Positions 1-10,008 of a stretch of DNA of 64,000 nt are shown piece by piece (within the stretch, counting starts at the first letter, position 1; each line of letters begins with the position of its first letter). Origin of the DNA: Torreya grandis (Eukaryota > Streptophyta > Pinopsida > Cupressales > Taxaceae); assembly GCA_037957365.1 (NCBI GenBank), contig JARHVA010001471.1, positions 2,486,501-2,550,500 on the forward strand, in the 5' to 3' direction. A program made the position numbers and the translations under genes. A model generated the notes under the pieces. The model was not told the DNA's origin, ran no database searches, and worked only from the letters and a program-made list of their open reading frames with translations.

Positions 1-708
1 GACTCAGACAACACAAATATCCGTAGTGACTACCTTGTGGTAGGAAGACAATAATATCTCATCTAACTAAAAGACCCCTACTTAGTTCCATGCAGGTTAT
101 CATGATTACATGCAGGTTACTGAGGGAATCATGGAAGGATAACATCCTTTGAGCTCATGATTAATCAAGGGACCCACTTTAGTCAAGTTATAACTACCAA
201 AAAATCATTGCATTTTGGAAACCACTCGCATGTAAATCCTCTACATAACCCTCGGTAAGATCGTTGAAAAAGTATGTCATATATTTTGGTCATAGAAAAG
301 CATTTTTTGATCTTAATATAACATGTATTATATTGAAAAGCATATTTAATCATTAACAAGTCATTCATTAAGTCTTATCTCCACTCATACCCTCATCATG
401 ACCCCATCCTCTCTCCTTCCATCCTACTAATTCCACATTACTTGGGGACAAGTGACACCTCATGTGGGAGGGGGAGAATGTTGCCGGAAATCAATATCAT
501 GCACTTTAGAATAATTTATACGTGTGGATTAAACATCCATAATGACACCATGAAATCAATAGGAAAAACAATCACTTTTATTGTTTTCACTTGTGAGTAC
601 AACCCATTTAAGAAAAGACGAAGCACACTATTACCTACAACCACAAACCACCATTATTGAAAAAACCTTGCTTTGCTACAAGCAGAACTCTAGAAGCCAA
701 ATTGAGTG
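1..708 (+). other. unassigned sequence with a possible gypsy PPT/3' LTR junction
   Basis: No coding region is recognisable. A purine-rich tract at about 463-478 (TGTGGGAGGGGGAGAA) is followed at 479 by TGTTGCC, which looks like a polypurine tract next to the start of a plus-strand 3' LTR. If so, bases 1-478 are the tail of an internal region and the LTR continues through 708, is interrupted by element E, and resumes at about 3761. No second LTR copy lies in the window, so this remains a guess. Confidence 0.3.
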
Positions 709-972
709 TGTTGAAAATTATCGCATAGACTAAATAACAACAAATGACTCATATATTAACCAAACTATAGATTACAACACTAGTTATATATTGTGGGCCC
801 ACTTCGAGGGGGCTATGTCCTTTTAATCGAGGCTCTATTACAAATACTCTTCTTAGATACCCTATAACACCATATACCCCTATACTTATACTATTTCGTA
901 CCTATTTCTCCCCATATGCTAATGCATGTGGGATTATTCTCTATCCTATTATACCCCTCTAATTATATTACA
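709..972 (-). repeat. element E 3' LTR
   Basis: It matches 3494-3760 along nearly its whole length, with shared blocks such as ATAGACTAAATAACAACAAA and the run of T/A/C-rich words ending in ATTACA. On the minus strand it begins TGTAATATAATTAG. The outer end is taken at TGTTGAAA (709), which gives the near-matching target duplication. Confidence 0.75.
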
Positions 973-1524
973 TTTCATCCCCATTAAATAATTTTTTCCC
1001 TTGAAACATGATAAAAAAATAGGTGGAGGACCAAATGAAAGGCAAATAAAAAATTAAGGTGAAGACCAAATGGAAACTGTACCATGTGTGTGTTTCTGCT
1101 TCCACTTCTTTTGTCTATGGTGTGATAGGGGCATGTAAAATAATAAAATGAATGTAAGCACTGAAATAGGAGGTGGATGTGCATAAAGATGAATGCATGG
1201 ACTAACCACAACTAGAATTTGGCAGTGAGAGTCGAGCAATGAAAGTTGAATCCCGATGATGATCACCTCAAATCTAGAATAAGGGTGCACAAAATAGTTA
1301 TCCTTGTGAACCAACTGAGGGTACATGCCATCCTCTTTAACATTGCTTCTTAAGGGAGGTGGAACCTTGATTCCCTACTTGGGATCTGTGATTGTTGGCT
1401 TGGGCTCATATGGGGTCTAGTCAAGTATATTGGTTCCCTGAATAGACTTGTTGGAGCAGTGCTTGAGTACATCTGGTGTTTGTTCTAGTGCTTTTGTTAT
1501 TTGGAGATGTTTCCAGTGGATGTA

Positions 1525-1730
1525 GTTTTAAATGAGCTTGACTAAGCCCACTACTTCCATCATTATTTGAGGTTTCCATATTTGGACCTCTGCTCAAATC
1601 TCCTCTTGAATTCTGTTAAAGAAGCAACGAATGAAGAATGCAGTAGAAGTGTCATTGGTGAATGTCTCAAACTCAGTCTAATATTCTTGAACTATGTCAG
1701 TTTGTTGAAGCTTAGTCAATGCATTAGTGG
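1525..1730 (-). pseudogene. Retrotransposon gag remnant (element E)
   Basis: Minus-strand translation gives a Retrotrans_gag-like stretch: LTKLQQTDIVQEY, then TEFETFTNDT, then FNRIQEEI and WKPQIMMEVVGLVKLI. This is the familiar gag pattern of a 'L.kLrQ.gsV.eY..eFe.L' segment followed by an 'gL..ei..eV....p.tl.ea..lA.l' segment. Three in-frame stops break it: after QEY, after EEI and after VKLI. It covers only the C-terminal part of a gag domain. The flanking interior (972-1500 and 1760-3480) shows no further domain. The family call rests on eye recognition; a profile search would settle it. Confidence 0.6.
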
Positions 1731-3480
1731 AAAACCCCATGAGAACCATAGGTTAAACATATAGGGATGTCGTCTTGAACTGAAAATGCATTCGTTACAA
1801 CACTATCCAAAAAATTTGATTTTTTTGACCTAAATAATTGACACACAACAAAATGATTAGATGATAATTAATAGACTAAACTACATGTGATAAGGATGAC
1901 ATAACATAGAAATTAAAGATGATGACTCAATCTTAAAATTAATATGCAAGACTATGTGGATGAACATCATTGACTATGAACAATTATGATCCAAAACTCA
2001 TACGAAGAATGACACATAGGCATGACTCAATACGTAACTTAAAAAATAGATTCGGCATTACCAATAGAATAATGTTGACACATAACATAAAAAATAGTTA
2101 AAAAGGCAAATAATAAATGAGTTTGTTAAGATGTTTGTTAAGACAACTCTTTAAGACGTAATTAGAAACAACAAAATAGACATACAAAGGAAGATGAAAT
2201 ACCATGTAACAAGTAAAAATACCACGAATAACCAAAAAAAAATCTAGAGAAAGTGAAACATAATACCATGGAATCAATGGAGAAAACAGTGGCGATGAAC
2301 AAGTGGTTTCAAGGCAAAAATGATAGTTTGGGTTTCCAAGGTGAAAAACTATGGGCCAAGACTGGGAGGAGGGTGGCTGTTGTAGGATCTAAAGCCAAGA
2401 AGGAGGCATCTTGGAGGTAGTACGATGGCATTTTAGAGTTGATGTGGATCTAGCTAAGAAATTTGTAGGTTGGGAGGTGGATAGCAAGGGATGTAGAGGG
2501 AAGAAAAAAACACTGTGCAAGGAGGTGGATAGGGACATGAAAGATTGGCGTGGAGTTTTGAAGGTGTTCAGTGAAGGAAAAAATAGTCACCGAGGGAGTG
2601 AGAACACTGCTGGAGTGAGTATGATGAGTCATGGAATGGATATGGGTGTTGGGTGATGCAAAAGAGACGATGTAGAAGAACAGTGGTCACATTGCTATTC
2701 AAACCAAGCATAAATCAGGGTGTTCTTATATTGAATAGTGGTCATGTTCCAAGTCATTAAGCAAGTCAATCTAGGTGCCAAGAAGATATAGTTGTAGAGC
2801 CAAGGCCGATGAGCAAAGAACTATCACTTCCAAACCTAATAGAGGATGCACCAAGGAATCTAGCGATGACTTTTTAGGGGGTGCTCGCCATTGATGAAGC
2901 AGTGGAGGAAGGTTGGAGAGTGTGGGGAAATCAACCCAAGTGTCATGAAGCTCGATCCAAGGAGGATATATCTAGGCGATAAAACCTGTGGATCGACAAC
3001 AAGAGCCAAGAGCCAGATCTAGAGAGTAGGGTCAAGACAACAACAAAACCAATCTGGGTATTGAAGATGCTAGAGGTGAGATCCCAAAAAGATATTTGAT
3101 ACAAATCAATCGTGTTGAGTGCAGAGAACTCAAAATGAAGTCGAGCCATGGAGAGAATATTCAGATGGAGCCAAGGTCGTGCTGATATATATCTAGGAAC
3201 ACCATCCAATGAATTTAAAACTGACACAAAGCAATGAGATCTAAAACCCATAGTATCATAGACTATAATATAACTAAGATGTAATCTATGATCCCATTGA
3301 CAATTTCAATATTTTGATTTGATTTTTATGCCTAAAAATAAAAATCTGACAAACACATAATACTGTAACTTACTGAACCTCCTCTTGCAATGAAAAAAAA
3401 ACCAAATGAGTGAACATATTTGAATCTCAATTTCTCCTATTTTGCAATGGAAGGAAAAAAAATTGACGGCTCAAGAAATT

Positions 3481-3493
3481 GCTTTGATACCAA
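3481..3493 (-). other. primer binding site, tRNA-iMet type (element E)
   Basis: The minus strand reads TTGGTATCAAAGC directly after the LTR end. It differs by one base from the TGGTATCAGAGC complement of plant initiator tRNA-Met that many plant LTR elements use. Confidence 0.7.
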
Positions 3494-3760
3494 TGTGAGA
3501 AACCTTTTGTTTGTATAGACTAAATAACAACAAATGACTCATATATTAACCAAAACGCAGATTACAACACTTGTTCTATATCATAGGCCATTTTGAGGGG
3601 GCTACCTCCTTTAGAGCAAGGATCTATTACAAATACTCTTCTTGGATACCCTATAACACCATATACCCATATACGTATACTATTTCTACCTATCTCTCTC
3701 CATATGCTAATACATGTGGAATTATTCTCTATCCTATTATACCCCTCTAGTTACATTACA
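3494..3760 (-). repeat. element E 5' LTR
   Basis: Partner of 709-972. The minus strand starts TGTAATGTAACTAG and ends next to the primer binding site. Outside it (3761-3765) lies AAGTG, the likely target duplication. Confidence 0.75.
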
Positions 3761-3889
3761 AAGTGTCATCAAAAAACAAACCTAGCCAGAATTGGAAGGT
3801 CAGTTGTGAAAAAGGAACCCACATATCATAGGGAACTTTAAGGAGACCCAACTAACTGAGTTATCTTCAACAAAGTTGATAGACCACTT

Positions 3890-6553
3890 ATTTTGAGAAA
3901 TTACAAGATTTCTCAGAACCCCTTGCTAGGAAATTTGCAGGGTCCTTTACAAGAGAACAAGCTACTATACATGGCATTACATTTCCAATCATTGAAGAAC
4001 TGATAATCCAGGAAACTGGGCTACCAAGTTTAGGAGAAAATTGGTAAGACAAACCCAATGGTTAAGAAGTCAGAAAATAGTTGTATCAGGGAGATGATAA
4101 ACTAGTACTGAAGAAAGGTGGTGTAGAGAGACTCAACCTACCTACAACCTGGAGGAAAGTAGCCTCATACATCATTAGATATATGACCTATGAAGGAAGG
4201 TACTCCCTAATTTATGTTCTCTAATTTAAATTTTTGAATCACTTAAGGAATGATAGAACCATTAATGTTCTAATGTACCTATGGAACATTCTAAAAAAGA
4301 TGTCCAAAGAATACTAGAAAGGGGTTGAGAAAGCCCTGTCTCATCATCGCCTGATATGGTTGATAGATAAACATGAAATAAACACTGTTAGACCTGACCT
4401 TAGCTGGGAACAATTTCTAACCCTAGGGAATGGTGAACCTCAGCAAGAAGAGGGAAATAATGAGGAATCTCCTAAAGCACAGGCCTAATAGACTGCACAA
4501 GAAGGTACTATGGGCACTAGTGTTGTTGGATATCCCGTAGCCACTGAAGGTTCATCTAAAAATTTTACAGGAAGAAGAAGGAGAAGGAACCTCTTGATGA
4601 CATAGAGGAGGAAAATACACCCACACAAATTGAGCAAAATATTCCTTCTCCCACTGTTCCAACTATCTCCTCACCAAGGATTGATTCTTTCACCATGGCT
4701 CCTTCAAGGGAAGAGAAAGATTTTCCATCAACTGTTGCATAGGAAGAATAGGATCCAACAGCCACCCCTCCTAAAAAGAAGAAGAAAACTAAAGAAAAGA
4801 AACCCTCTATATCAAAAATAATGAGACCTCCTCCTAGGATATCTTATAGAATTAAGAAAAAGAAGACAACCGTAGCCTCCTCACCCATAGACATCAGTGA
4901 GGATGAAAAGGAAAAGAAAGAGCCTAGGATTCTAAAGACGTCTAATGGGTTCGAGATTTCAAAATGGTCTATCGAAGAATAATCTACCAAGGAAGAAGTA
5001 CAATCATCTAAGCCACCCAGATTCACTAAAGAAGACATGGATCTTCTCAAACAAATTGGGTACATAGAAGAAGAACTGAGAATGATAGATCAACTTATAG
5101 AAGAAGACTTGATTGAAGAAAAGACTATGGAAGAAGAAGAAGAACAAGAGATAGTTCCTCATAACCAGGAGTTTCAAACCTTGGAACAAGATATGAAAGA
5201 AATATATAGGCTGAGAAACAAGATAACAGAGTTGAAAGGTAAGAGAGGCTTGAAAATACTTCTAGGGGAAACAAATTTTATAGAATAGTCTATGAAAAAA
5301 GAAAGGTTATTAGAGGAACCTGCAACAACTTCCTTAGAGGAACATGCAGCAACTTCATCTACCTTACCTATAGATATCATTAGTGAACCCTTAGAGGCAC
5401 GTGTAGAAGATAATGCTCTTGATTTGGTACCTTTTTCTAATATATTTTTTTCTCCATTGCCCACTGAAAAAATACCTACAACAAAAGAAGTAATTGATGT
5501 AGATCTTTCAGCTACCATGCCAATAGAAATTGATGACCTCCTTAATTTTCTTAAAGAAAAATTTGGTGATGATGAAAATTATCATAAGGATTTGGTGCAA
5601 AGATTTAAGGTATATGTTGAAATAAGAGAGAAACAAGATGACTTAAAAGAAAGACTGAAAATGGTTGAAACTAGGATCAAGTATTTGAAAGAAAAGATTA
5701 CTAAAATGCATGAAACCACTAAATTGTTAATGGAGTGTAGATCACCTTCTAGAGTGTATGTTGTCTGCTTAAAAGAAAGATGGCTTAAATTCAAATATGG
5801 CAGGATCTATAATGATCAGTCCAACATGGTTTGTGACCTTAATTCTTTCTTTGAAGTCTATAGGCATGCTGACCCTAATCTCCAAGCATAGTGAAGTGAG
5901 TTTTACATACACTAGTATGTTGTACCCCATGATACAAATTGGAATCCAAATATATACTTGGGGGATATCCAACTAAATACATTTACTTCATATGTCCTAA
6001 ATGAAATAGGAAGAAGGAAATAGGTGGAGTATCAAAAAAAAAAAGCTACCCTAATGATTAGGGGTGAATTAGGTAATTTAGAAGCTGTAATAGAAGAATG
6101 GATCTCCTTCATGAACTCAGGTACTCCACAAGCAAGGGTCATAAGGAAAAAAGTAGAGGTTCAAAATCACTACTTGAGTCTTATGGAGGGAGATGGAAAG
6201 CAAATTTTTGTTTCTTGTTCTCATAGATTGGCAGAACTCTCTGATGCTTTAAAAAGAAAGGAACCTTATTCTCCTCAAAACCTTAGGGAGTCATACACAA
6301 GTTATACATGTATATTGAGCTTGTCAAGAGGAGAAGGATAAAATGGTTGGGATTGATGTTTTAACCACCTATGTTTTGGTTCTTAATTCTTGACTACGAG
6401 GGAGAGGTACCAACTGATAGAGAGGTAGAGAAGAAAATATGGAAGAACATTGATGATGCTAAAGGTTTCTATATCTTTAAAGGGATGGCCTGCACTAAGC
6501 CCCTAGATTTCAAAAAAATGTATGATTTCAAAATGCAGCCAAGGCTTGCTTGA
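3890..6553 (+). pseudogene. ORF-X3: decayed retrotransposon-associated ORF, possibly plant-mobile-domain-like N-terminus
   Basis: A broken plus-strand reading frame of about 2.65 kb. The N-terminal part (about 3925-4490) contains ITFPIIEELIIQETGLPSLG and SYIIRYMTYEGRYSLIYVL, which resemble the plant-mobile-domain style of proteins carried by some plant transposons. The middle is rich in lysine, glutamate, serine and proline. A charged, coiled-coil-prone segment follows (MDLLKQIGYIEEELRM at about 5037, and a further helical stretch at 5580-5720), and an Ile/Glu-rich C-terminal part lies at 6024-6553. The frame moves from frame 1 to frame 3 near 4510 and to frame 2 near 6340, with several stops. 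Size and layout match ORF-X in element C and ORF-X2 at 53.4 kb, but residue similarity by eye is weak. Function unknown. Confidence 0.5.
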
Positions 6554-6623
6554 GGTCGAGAAAGAGTAGGGGGTGTGATGAGGCCACCAATTACTTTATT
6601 TTATAGCCTCATCCATACTTAGT

Positions 6624-6688
6624 ATATATCTTTTTCTATGTAAATACCCATAACCATCCATGAATGAATGAATGAATTTATCATTATG

Positions 6689-6770
<82 letters not shown>

Positions 6771-6841
6771 CATAATCATAATCATAAATTCATTCATTCA
6801 TTCATGGATTGTTATGGGTATTTACATAGAAAAAGATATAT
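6624..6841. repeat. palindrome with (TA)39 centre
   Basis: Left arm 6624-6690 and right arm 6769-6841 are near-perfect reverse complements; both contain TATGTAAATACCCATAAC or its complement and the ATGAATGAATGAATG tetranucleotide run. The centre, 6691-6768, is a pure TA tract. It could be a MITE-like foldback, an inversion junction, or an assembly artefact at the TA run. Confidence 0.85.
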
Positions 6842-6949
6842 TAATGATATTTTTTCTTTGATTAGATTATACTTGTGTAACTTTATTTAACAAACATTTG
6901 AAAGGTAACATAAGGCTGTAGGAATCTTGTTTGGGCACAACACGTACAA

Positions 6950-7256
6950 GTTGCTCATAGCCACTACTAGTTTCTATTTGTAGGTTGCCTATAGCAACTA
7001 TTGTCTTCCACCTACATGTTACCTGTAGCCACAACCAATTTACATTTGTAGGTTGCCCATAGTAATTTTTAGCTTCCACCTATAGGTTGCCTATAATAAC
7101 TATTATCTTCCACCTATAAGTTGCTTGTATCCACTATCGATTCCCACCTTCAGGTTGCCCATAGAAAGTGTTGGCTTCCACCTACAAGTTGTCTATGGTA
7201 ATTATAGGTTGCCTACAACAACTACATGCTTTCACCTATAAGTAGCCCGTAACCAC
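6950..7256 (+). repeat. 34-bp minisatellite, about nine units
   Basis: Tandem units of 34 bp start at 6950, 6984, 7018, 7052, 7086, 7120 and 7154. A shortened 20-bp unit lies at 7188, a full unit at 7208 and a partial one at 7242. The unit begins GTTGCCYATAG and ends CTTCCACCTATAG. Some units contain GTTGCCTATAGCAAC, which is self-complementary. An open frame across it on the minus strand is a by-product of the repeat. Confidence 0.9.
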
Positions 7257-8147
7257 TACATAGAATAGAATTATTGTTATGATTAGATCTTAAGGGCACA
7301 TCCAATTGTCTTAGGAATCAAGTGGATGATTTAAGATGATCCTCCATAGCTATTTTACAGACTCCTCACATGTAAAGAACCTTAGAAGTACTACCAAAGA
7401 TGAGAAAGATAAGGATAATGGAAATGAGACAAAAGGAAGTAAAACAACAAAAAAGTATACATTGTCCTTAACTTAGTCAGGCCTAAAACAAGTAACTTTA
7501 ATTAATAATCATCTAAAGGTTGATTGGAGTAGTTCCTAAAGTATTTGTACTTTCCCTAGTTTAGTGTTTTTGGTTAAAGCTAATAAACTGCCTTGTGTAT
7601 TTAATTGCAAAACCTAGATTAGATTAGGGGTTAAATAAATAATAATAGAGTAGTAGAATTATAGAAGTCATTGCATTCTAAATATTGTAATTTTTTGTAG
7701 AAATATTTAATTACTACAGATCTAAGTAATGAGAAGGTTGATTGTAAAAGAAGCTTTTGTAAGTCTCTGGGAGAAGGATTGGAACTCAGTTCTGAATGAA
7801 AAAGGAACCCCTCGGAAGGAGTTACAGTGAATATCCTAACCCTTTTTAGTTTAAGTGTGTTGTGTAAGTTGATTTCATTATTAGTTTGATTATATAAAGT
7901 GTGATCGATGTGTGATTCATAAGTGTGAAGTATTTTTGTATTTCTGTTATAATAGTTTCATAGTATAACTATCTAGTGAATTCAACATAAGTTCATTGTA
8001 CTAAAACTAGTGAAGCAAGTTAATCTCTAAATTAATAATGCATATATAGTGCTAACATCATTTAAAATCATACACACCTTAGGTTTACAATTAATGTTAA
8101 TCACACTCAAGAATTTGGTAATTAACTGGGTAATAATTTTACACAAC
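7257..8147. other. no recognised feature
   Basis: AT-rich sequence. I find no convincing coding similarity, LTR pair or RNA gene here. Confidence 0.5.
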
Positions 8148-8440
8148 AAGTAACAACATCTCTATGAATGTTTGGTGCCCCGTAAGTCCTTGGGATAGTA
8201 GGTGAATGAGGAATTAACCTTTGTTTATCACTGTCGCTAAAATATGAGCTTTTAATAGCTTTGGTCACTATGTTAACCACTTTATTTAAAGGATTCCTCA
8301 TGACTTTTTTATAGCTCCCACTTGAATTTAAATGATCAAGCATTTTCGCATCATAATCTTTTCTATTTAAGAGTGTTATTGTGTTTCCCTTGTATGCTTT
8401 AAGAATGATCACATTTATTTATTTTTTAAGACTATGTAGG
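8148..8440 (-). pseudogene. Penelope-like element reverse transcriptase fragment
   Basis: The minus-strand frame reads VIILKAYKGNTITLLNRKDY, then a spacer ending in SGSYKKVMRNPLNKVV, then RLIPHSPTIPRTYGAPNIHR. This is the N-terminal RT signature of Penelope-like retroelements: a '.iiiKADKGn.vvl..k.dY' block, a 'Y..l..dP...' block, and the finger motif 'P.prlYGlPKIHK'. Here KADKG has become KAYKG and GLPKIHK has become GAPNIHR. Similarity stops just after that motif, near 8148, and the palm with YxDD is absent. An upstream block LHSLKK lies in the same frame with one stop before it. No GIY-YIG endonuclease or terminal repeats are seen. Penelope-like elements in plants are known chiefly from conifers. 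Confidence 0.7.
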
Positions 8441-8984
8441 GCATATTTTTAAAGTTTCATATGTTTTTATTTGGTGGGTGAACATTCTTTAAATAAAGGT
8501 AACATTCAACCCGTAACTTTTCAACAAAATCTATATTCAAATTTCTCACACTACAAGAACTTGTAAAATAAGCTTTATTAGCATTTTATGTCGACCTTCA
8601 TTTTTTTTATTTTTTGCTTTCCTTGCATTCCACACTATGTCTAAGAGAATATAAAATATAGTTATGTATTTATTATGTTTGGTGCACTACCTTTTAAGAA
8701 GTCATTTACTATATAATGGCCTCCACCCTCTCTATTGCAACTATTTTTGCAATCAATGAGAAGGATGGCACCCAATAAAGTCAAGAAATTTGTGACGAAA
8801 GTCTATAATGAGGTATAAATTTTGACTCTCTCTCTTAGTTTGATGTTTGATTATAGCCTAATGTCATAGACAATGTTTGTAAACGGTATAAATAGCATTC
8901 TCTTATTGCTTACTTTATTGGTTGCACCCCCTCAAATGAATCCTTCAATACCTAATTTCAACATGAAAGGGAACCCTCGAGTGT
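8441..8984. other. no recognised feature
   Basis: AT-rich stretch between the Penelope-like scrap and the LINE remnant. Short open frames here show nothing I recognise. Confidence 0.4.
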
Positions 8985-9133
8985 CCATGTCATTGGCATT
9001 CAAAACCTTAAAAAGGGGTTTTTTATATTTTCCTTTATGGATCCATCCCAATTCCAAGCTCTATTGGCTAAATTGATTTATTATTTCCTGAGGAACACCC
9101 TTTTAATTTTCCCCCATGGATCCATGATTTTAA
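8985..9133 (+). pseudogene. LINE ORF1 remnant (DUF4283-like), left part
   Basis: The plus frame ends with EEHPFNFPPWIHDFN, which corresponds to the 'f.f.pW.p.Fnp' stretch of plant L1-type ORF1 proteins. It stops exactly at element A and resumes after A at 16137 as VIN, an F-rich gap with one stop, then VSVWIEIFGLPLTLW, the next conserved block of the same domain. The reading frame is kept across the junction once one copy of the 5-bp duplication is removed. That continuity is the evidence for both the family and the insertion point. Confidence 0.7.
9129..9133 (+). repeat. target site duplication of element A (left)
   Basis: TTTAA, repeated at 16137-16141 after the far LTR segment. Confidence 0.8.
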
Positions 9134-9847
9134 TGTTAAGGTGTGGAGCCTAAAAGCTTCACATATGAGTGCATTACCAAAGTTGTAGGTTTACACAGTC
9201 ATCAGCGTCAGTCAGGAGCGACCGACGTCGGTCTAGTGCAGTTGAAGAGACGCCAACGTTGGCAGAGGATCGGTCGACGTCGGTCACAGGCAAGCAGGCA
9301 GGAACCGGCGTCGGTTACCTGTGCGTCCAGAATGCTATTTTCGAGGACAAAAGCGAGTGTTTTCATGATGAGTTTAAATCTTAGTCTTAAGTTCGCGTTT
9401 CTATTATTAGTAAGATTGTTTTTAGAGACCTTGTTCAAGAGGCTTAACTGTTGGTTGTAAGTGCATACTCAAGTTTCATAATTCTATATGTAGAATTAGA
9501 TCTTCTTAGCTTAGTGTGATTATTGTAGTAGTTCATTGTATGTGAATGTTGAAGAACAGTACAGAGTTGTATCAATCCAGGTTGTTGGAATTGATTGTAC
9601 TTGAGAGAGAGAGCTCTTAAGGGATAGAGATCTAGAGAGAGATCTTGTGCATCTGAGAGAGGTGTGGAAGAAAGAAGTTTCTTCAATTGTATTCCTTTTG
9701 TAAAGAGTTTTAATACAAGTTTTTAGGGTGGTTTCTTGTATCTCTTGTTCATTGCTATTATCTGATTCTAGTTACTTATCTATCTGATTTAATTCCGTGA
9801 TTTATTGCTTTCATAAGTGTAATCATATTGTTGGTTGATCCCCAACA
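9134..9847 (+). repeat. element A 5' LTR
   Basis: 714 bp, starting TGTTAAGGTGTGG and ending CCCCAACA. It holds GC-rich palindromes at 9221-9232 (ACCGACGTCGGT) and 9252-9263 (GCCAACGTTGGC) in otherwise AT-rich DNA. A GAGA-rich tract lies at 9603-9660. Confidence 0.92.
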
Positions 9848-9849
9848 AG

Positions 9850-9861
9850 TGGTATCAGAGC
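9850..9861 (+). other. primer binding site, tRNA-iMet (element A)
   Basis: TGGTATCAGAGC, an exact match to the complement of the plant initiator tRNA-Met 3' end, two bases after the LTR. Confidence 0.9.
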
Positions 9862-10008
9862 CTTGGTTGTAGGTTTAGAGTTTGATATCCAATAATTGGT
9901 ATCAAAGCTCAGGTTCACTAACAGGTGGTTCAGATCTGTGTAGTGTGTATTGATTACAGGTTGCTCACAGGAGTTTCTGTAGGGATTTCTGTTTGAGTGG
10001 GAGAAGCA

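Larger units (their letters stand above)
709..3760 (-). mobile_element. element E: short-LTR Ty3/gypsy-type retrotransposon, decayed
   Basis: Two direct repeats of about 265 bp (709-972 and 3494-3760) bound a 2.5 kb interior. Read on the minus strand the LTRs start TGTAAT and end CA, and an initiator-Met-type primer binding site follows the 5' LTR. Flanks GAGTG (704-708) and AAGTG (3761-3765) look like a 5-bp target duplication with one change. The only recognisable coding remnant is gag-like (1525-1730). No protease, RT or integrase is visible, so the element is a deletion or non-autonomous derivative. The gag type points to Ty3/gypsy; the lineage is not determinable. Confidence 0.75.

Noticed and set aside
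442..660. 72-codon open frame at the left edge
   Set aside because: It crosses the putative PPT/LTR junction and shows no similarity to a known protein.
3761..6553. ORF-X3 as a possible host gene
   Set aside because: It has many stops and frame changes, lacks intron/exon logic, and resembles transposon-borne ORFs in layout.
6950..7256. Regular 34-bp repeats that might suggest a CRISPR array
   Set aside because: Units are directly adjacent with no spacers, the setting is a plant genome, and no cas genes exist.
9143..9460. 105-codon open frame in the element A 5' LTR
   Set aside because: It translates the GC-rich U3 palindromes; the 3' LTR does not keep it open.
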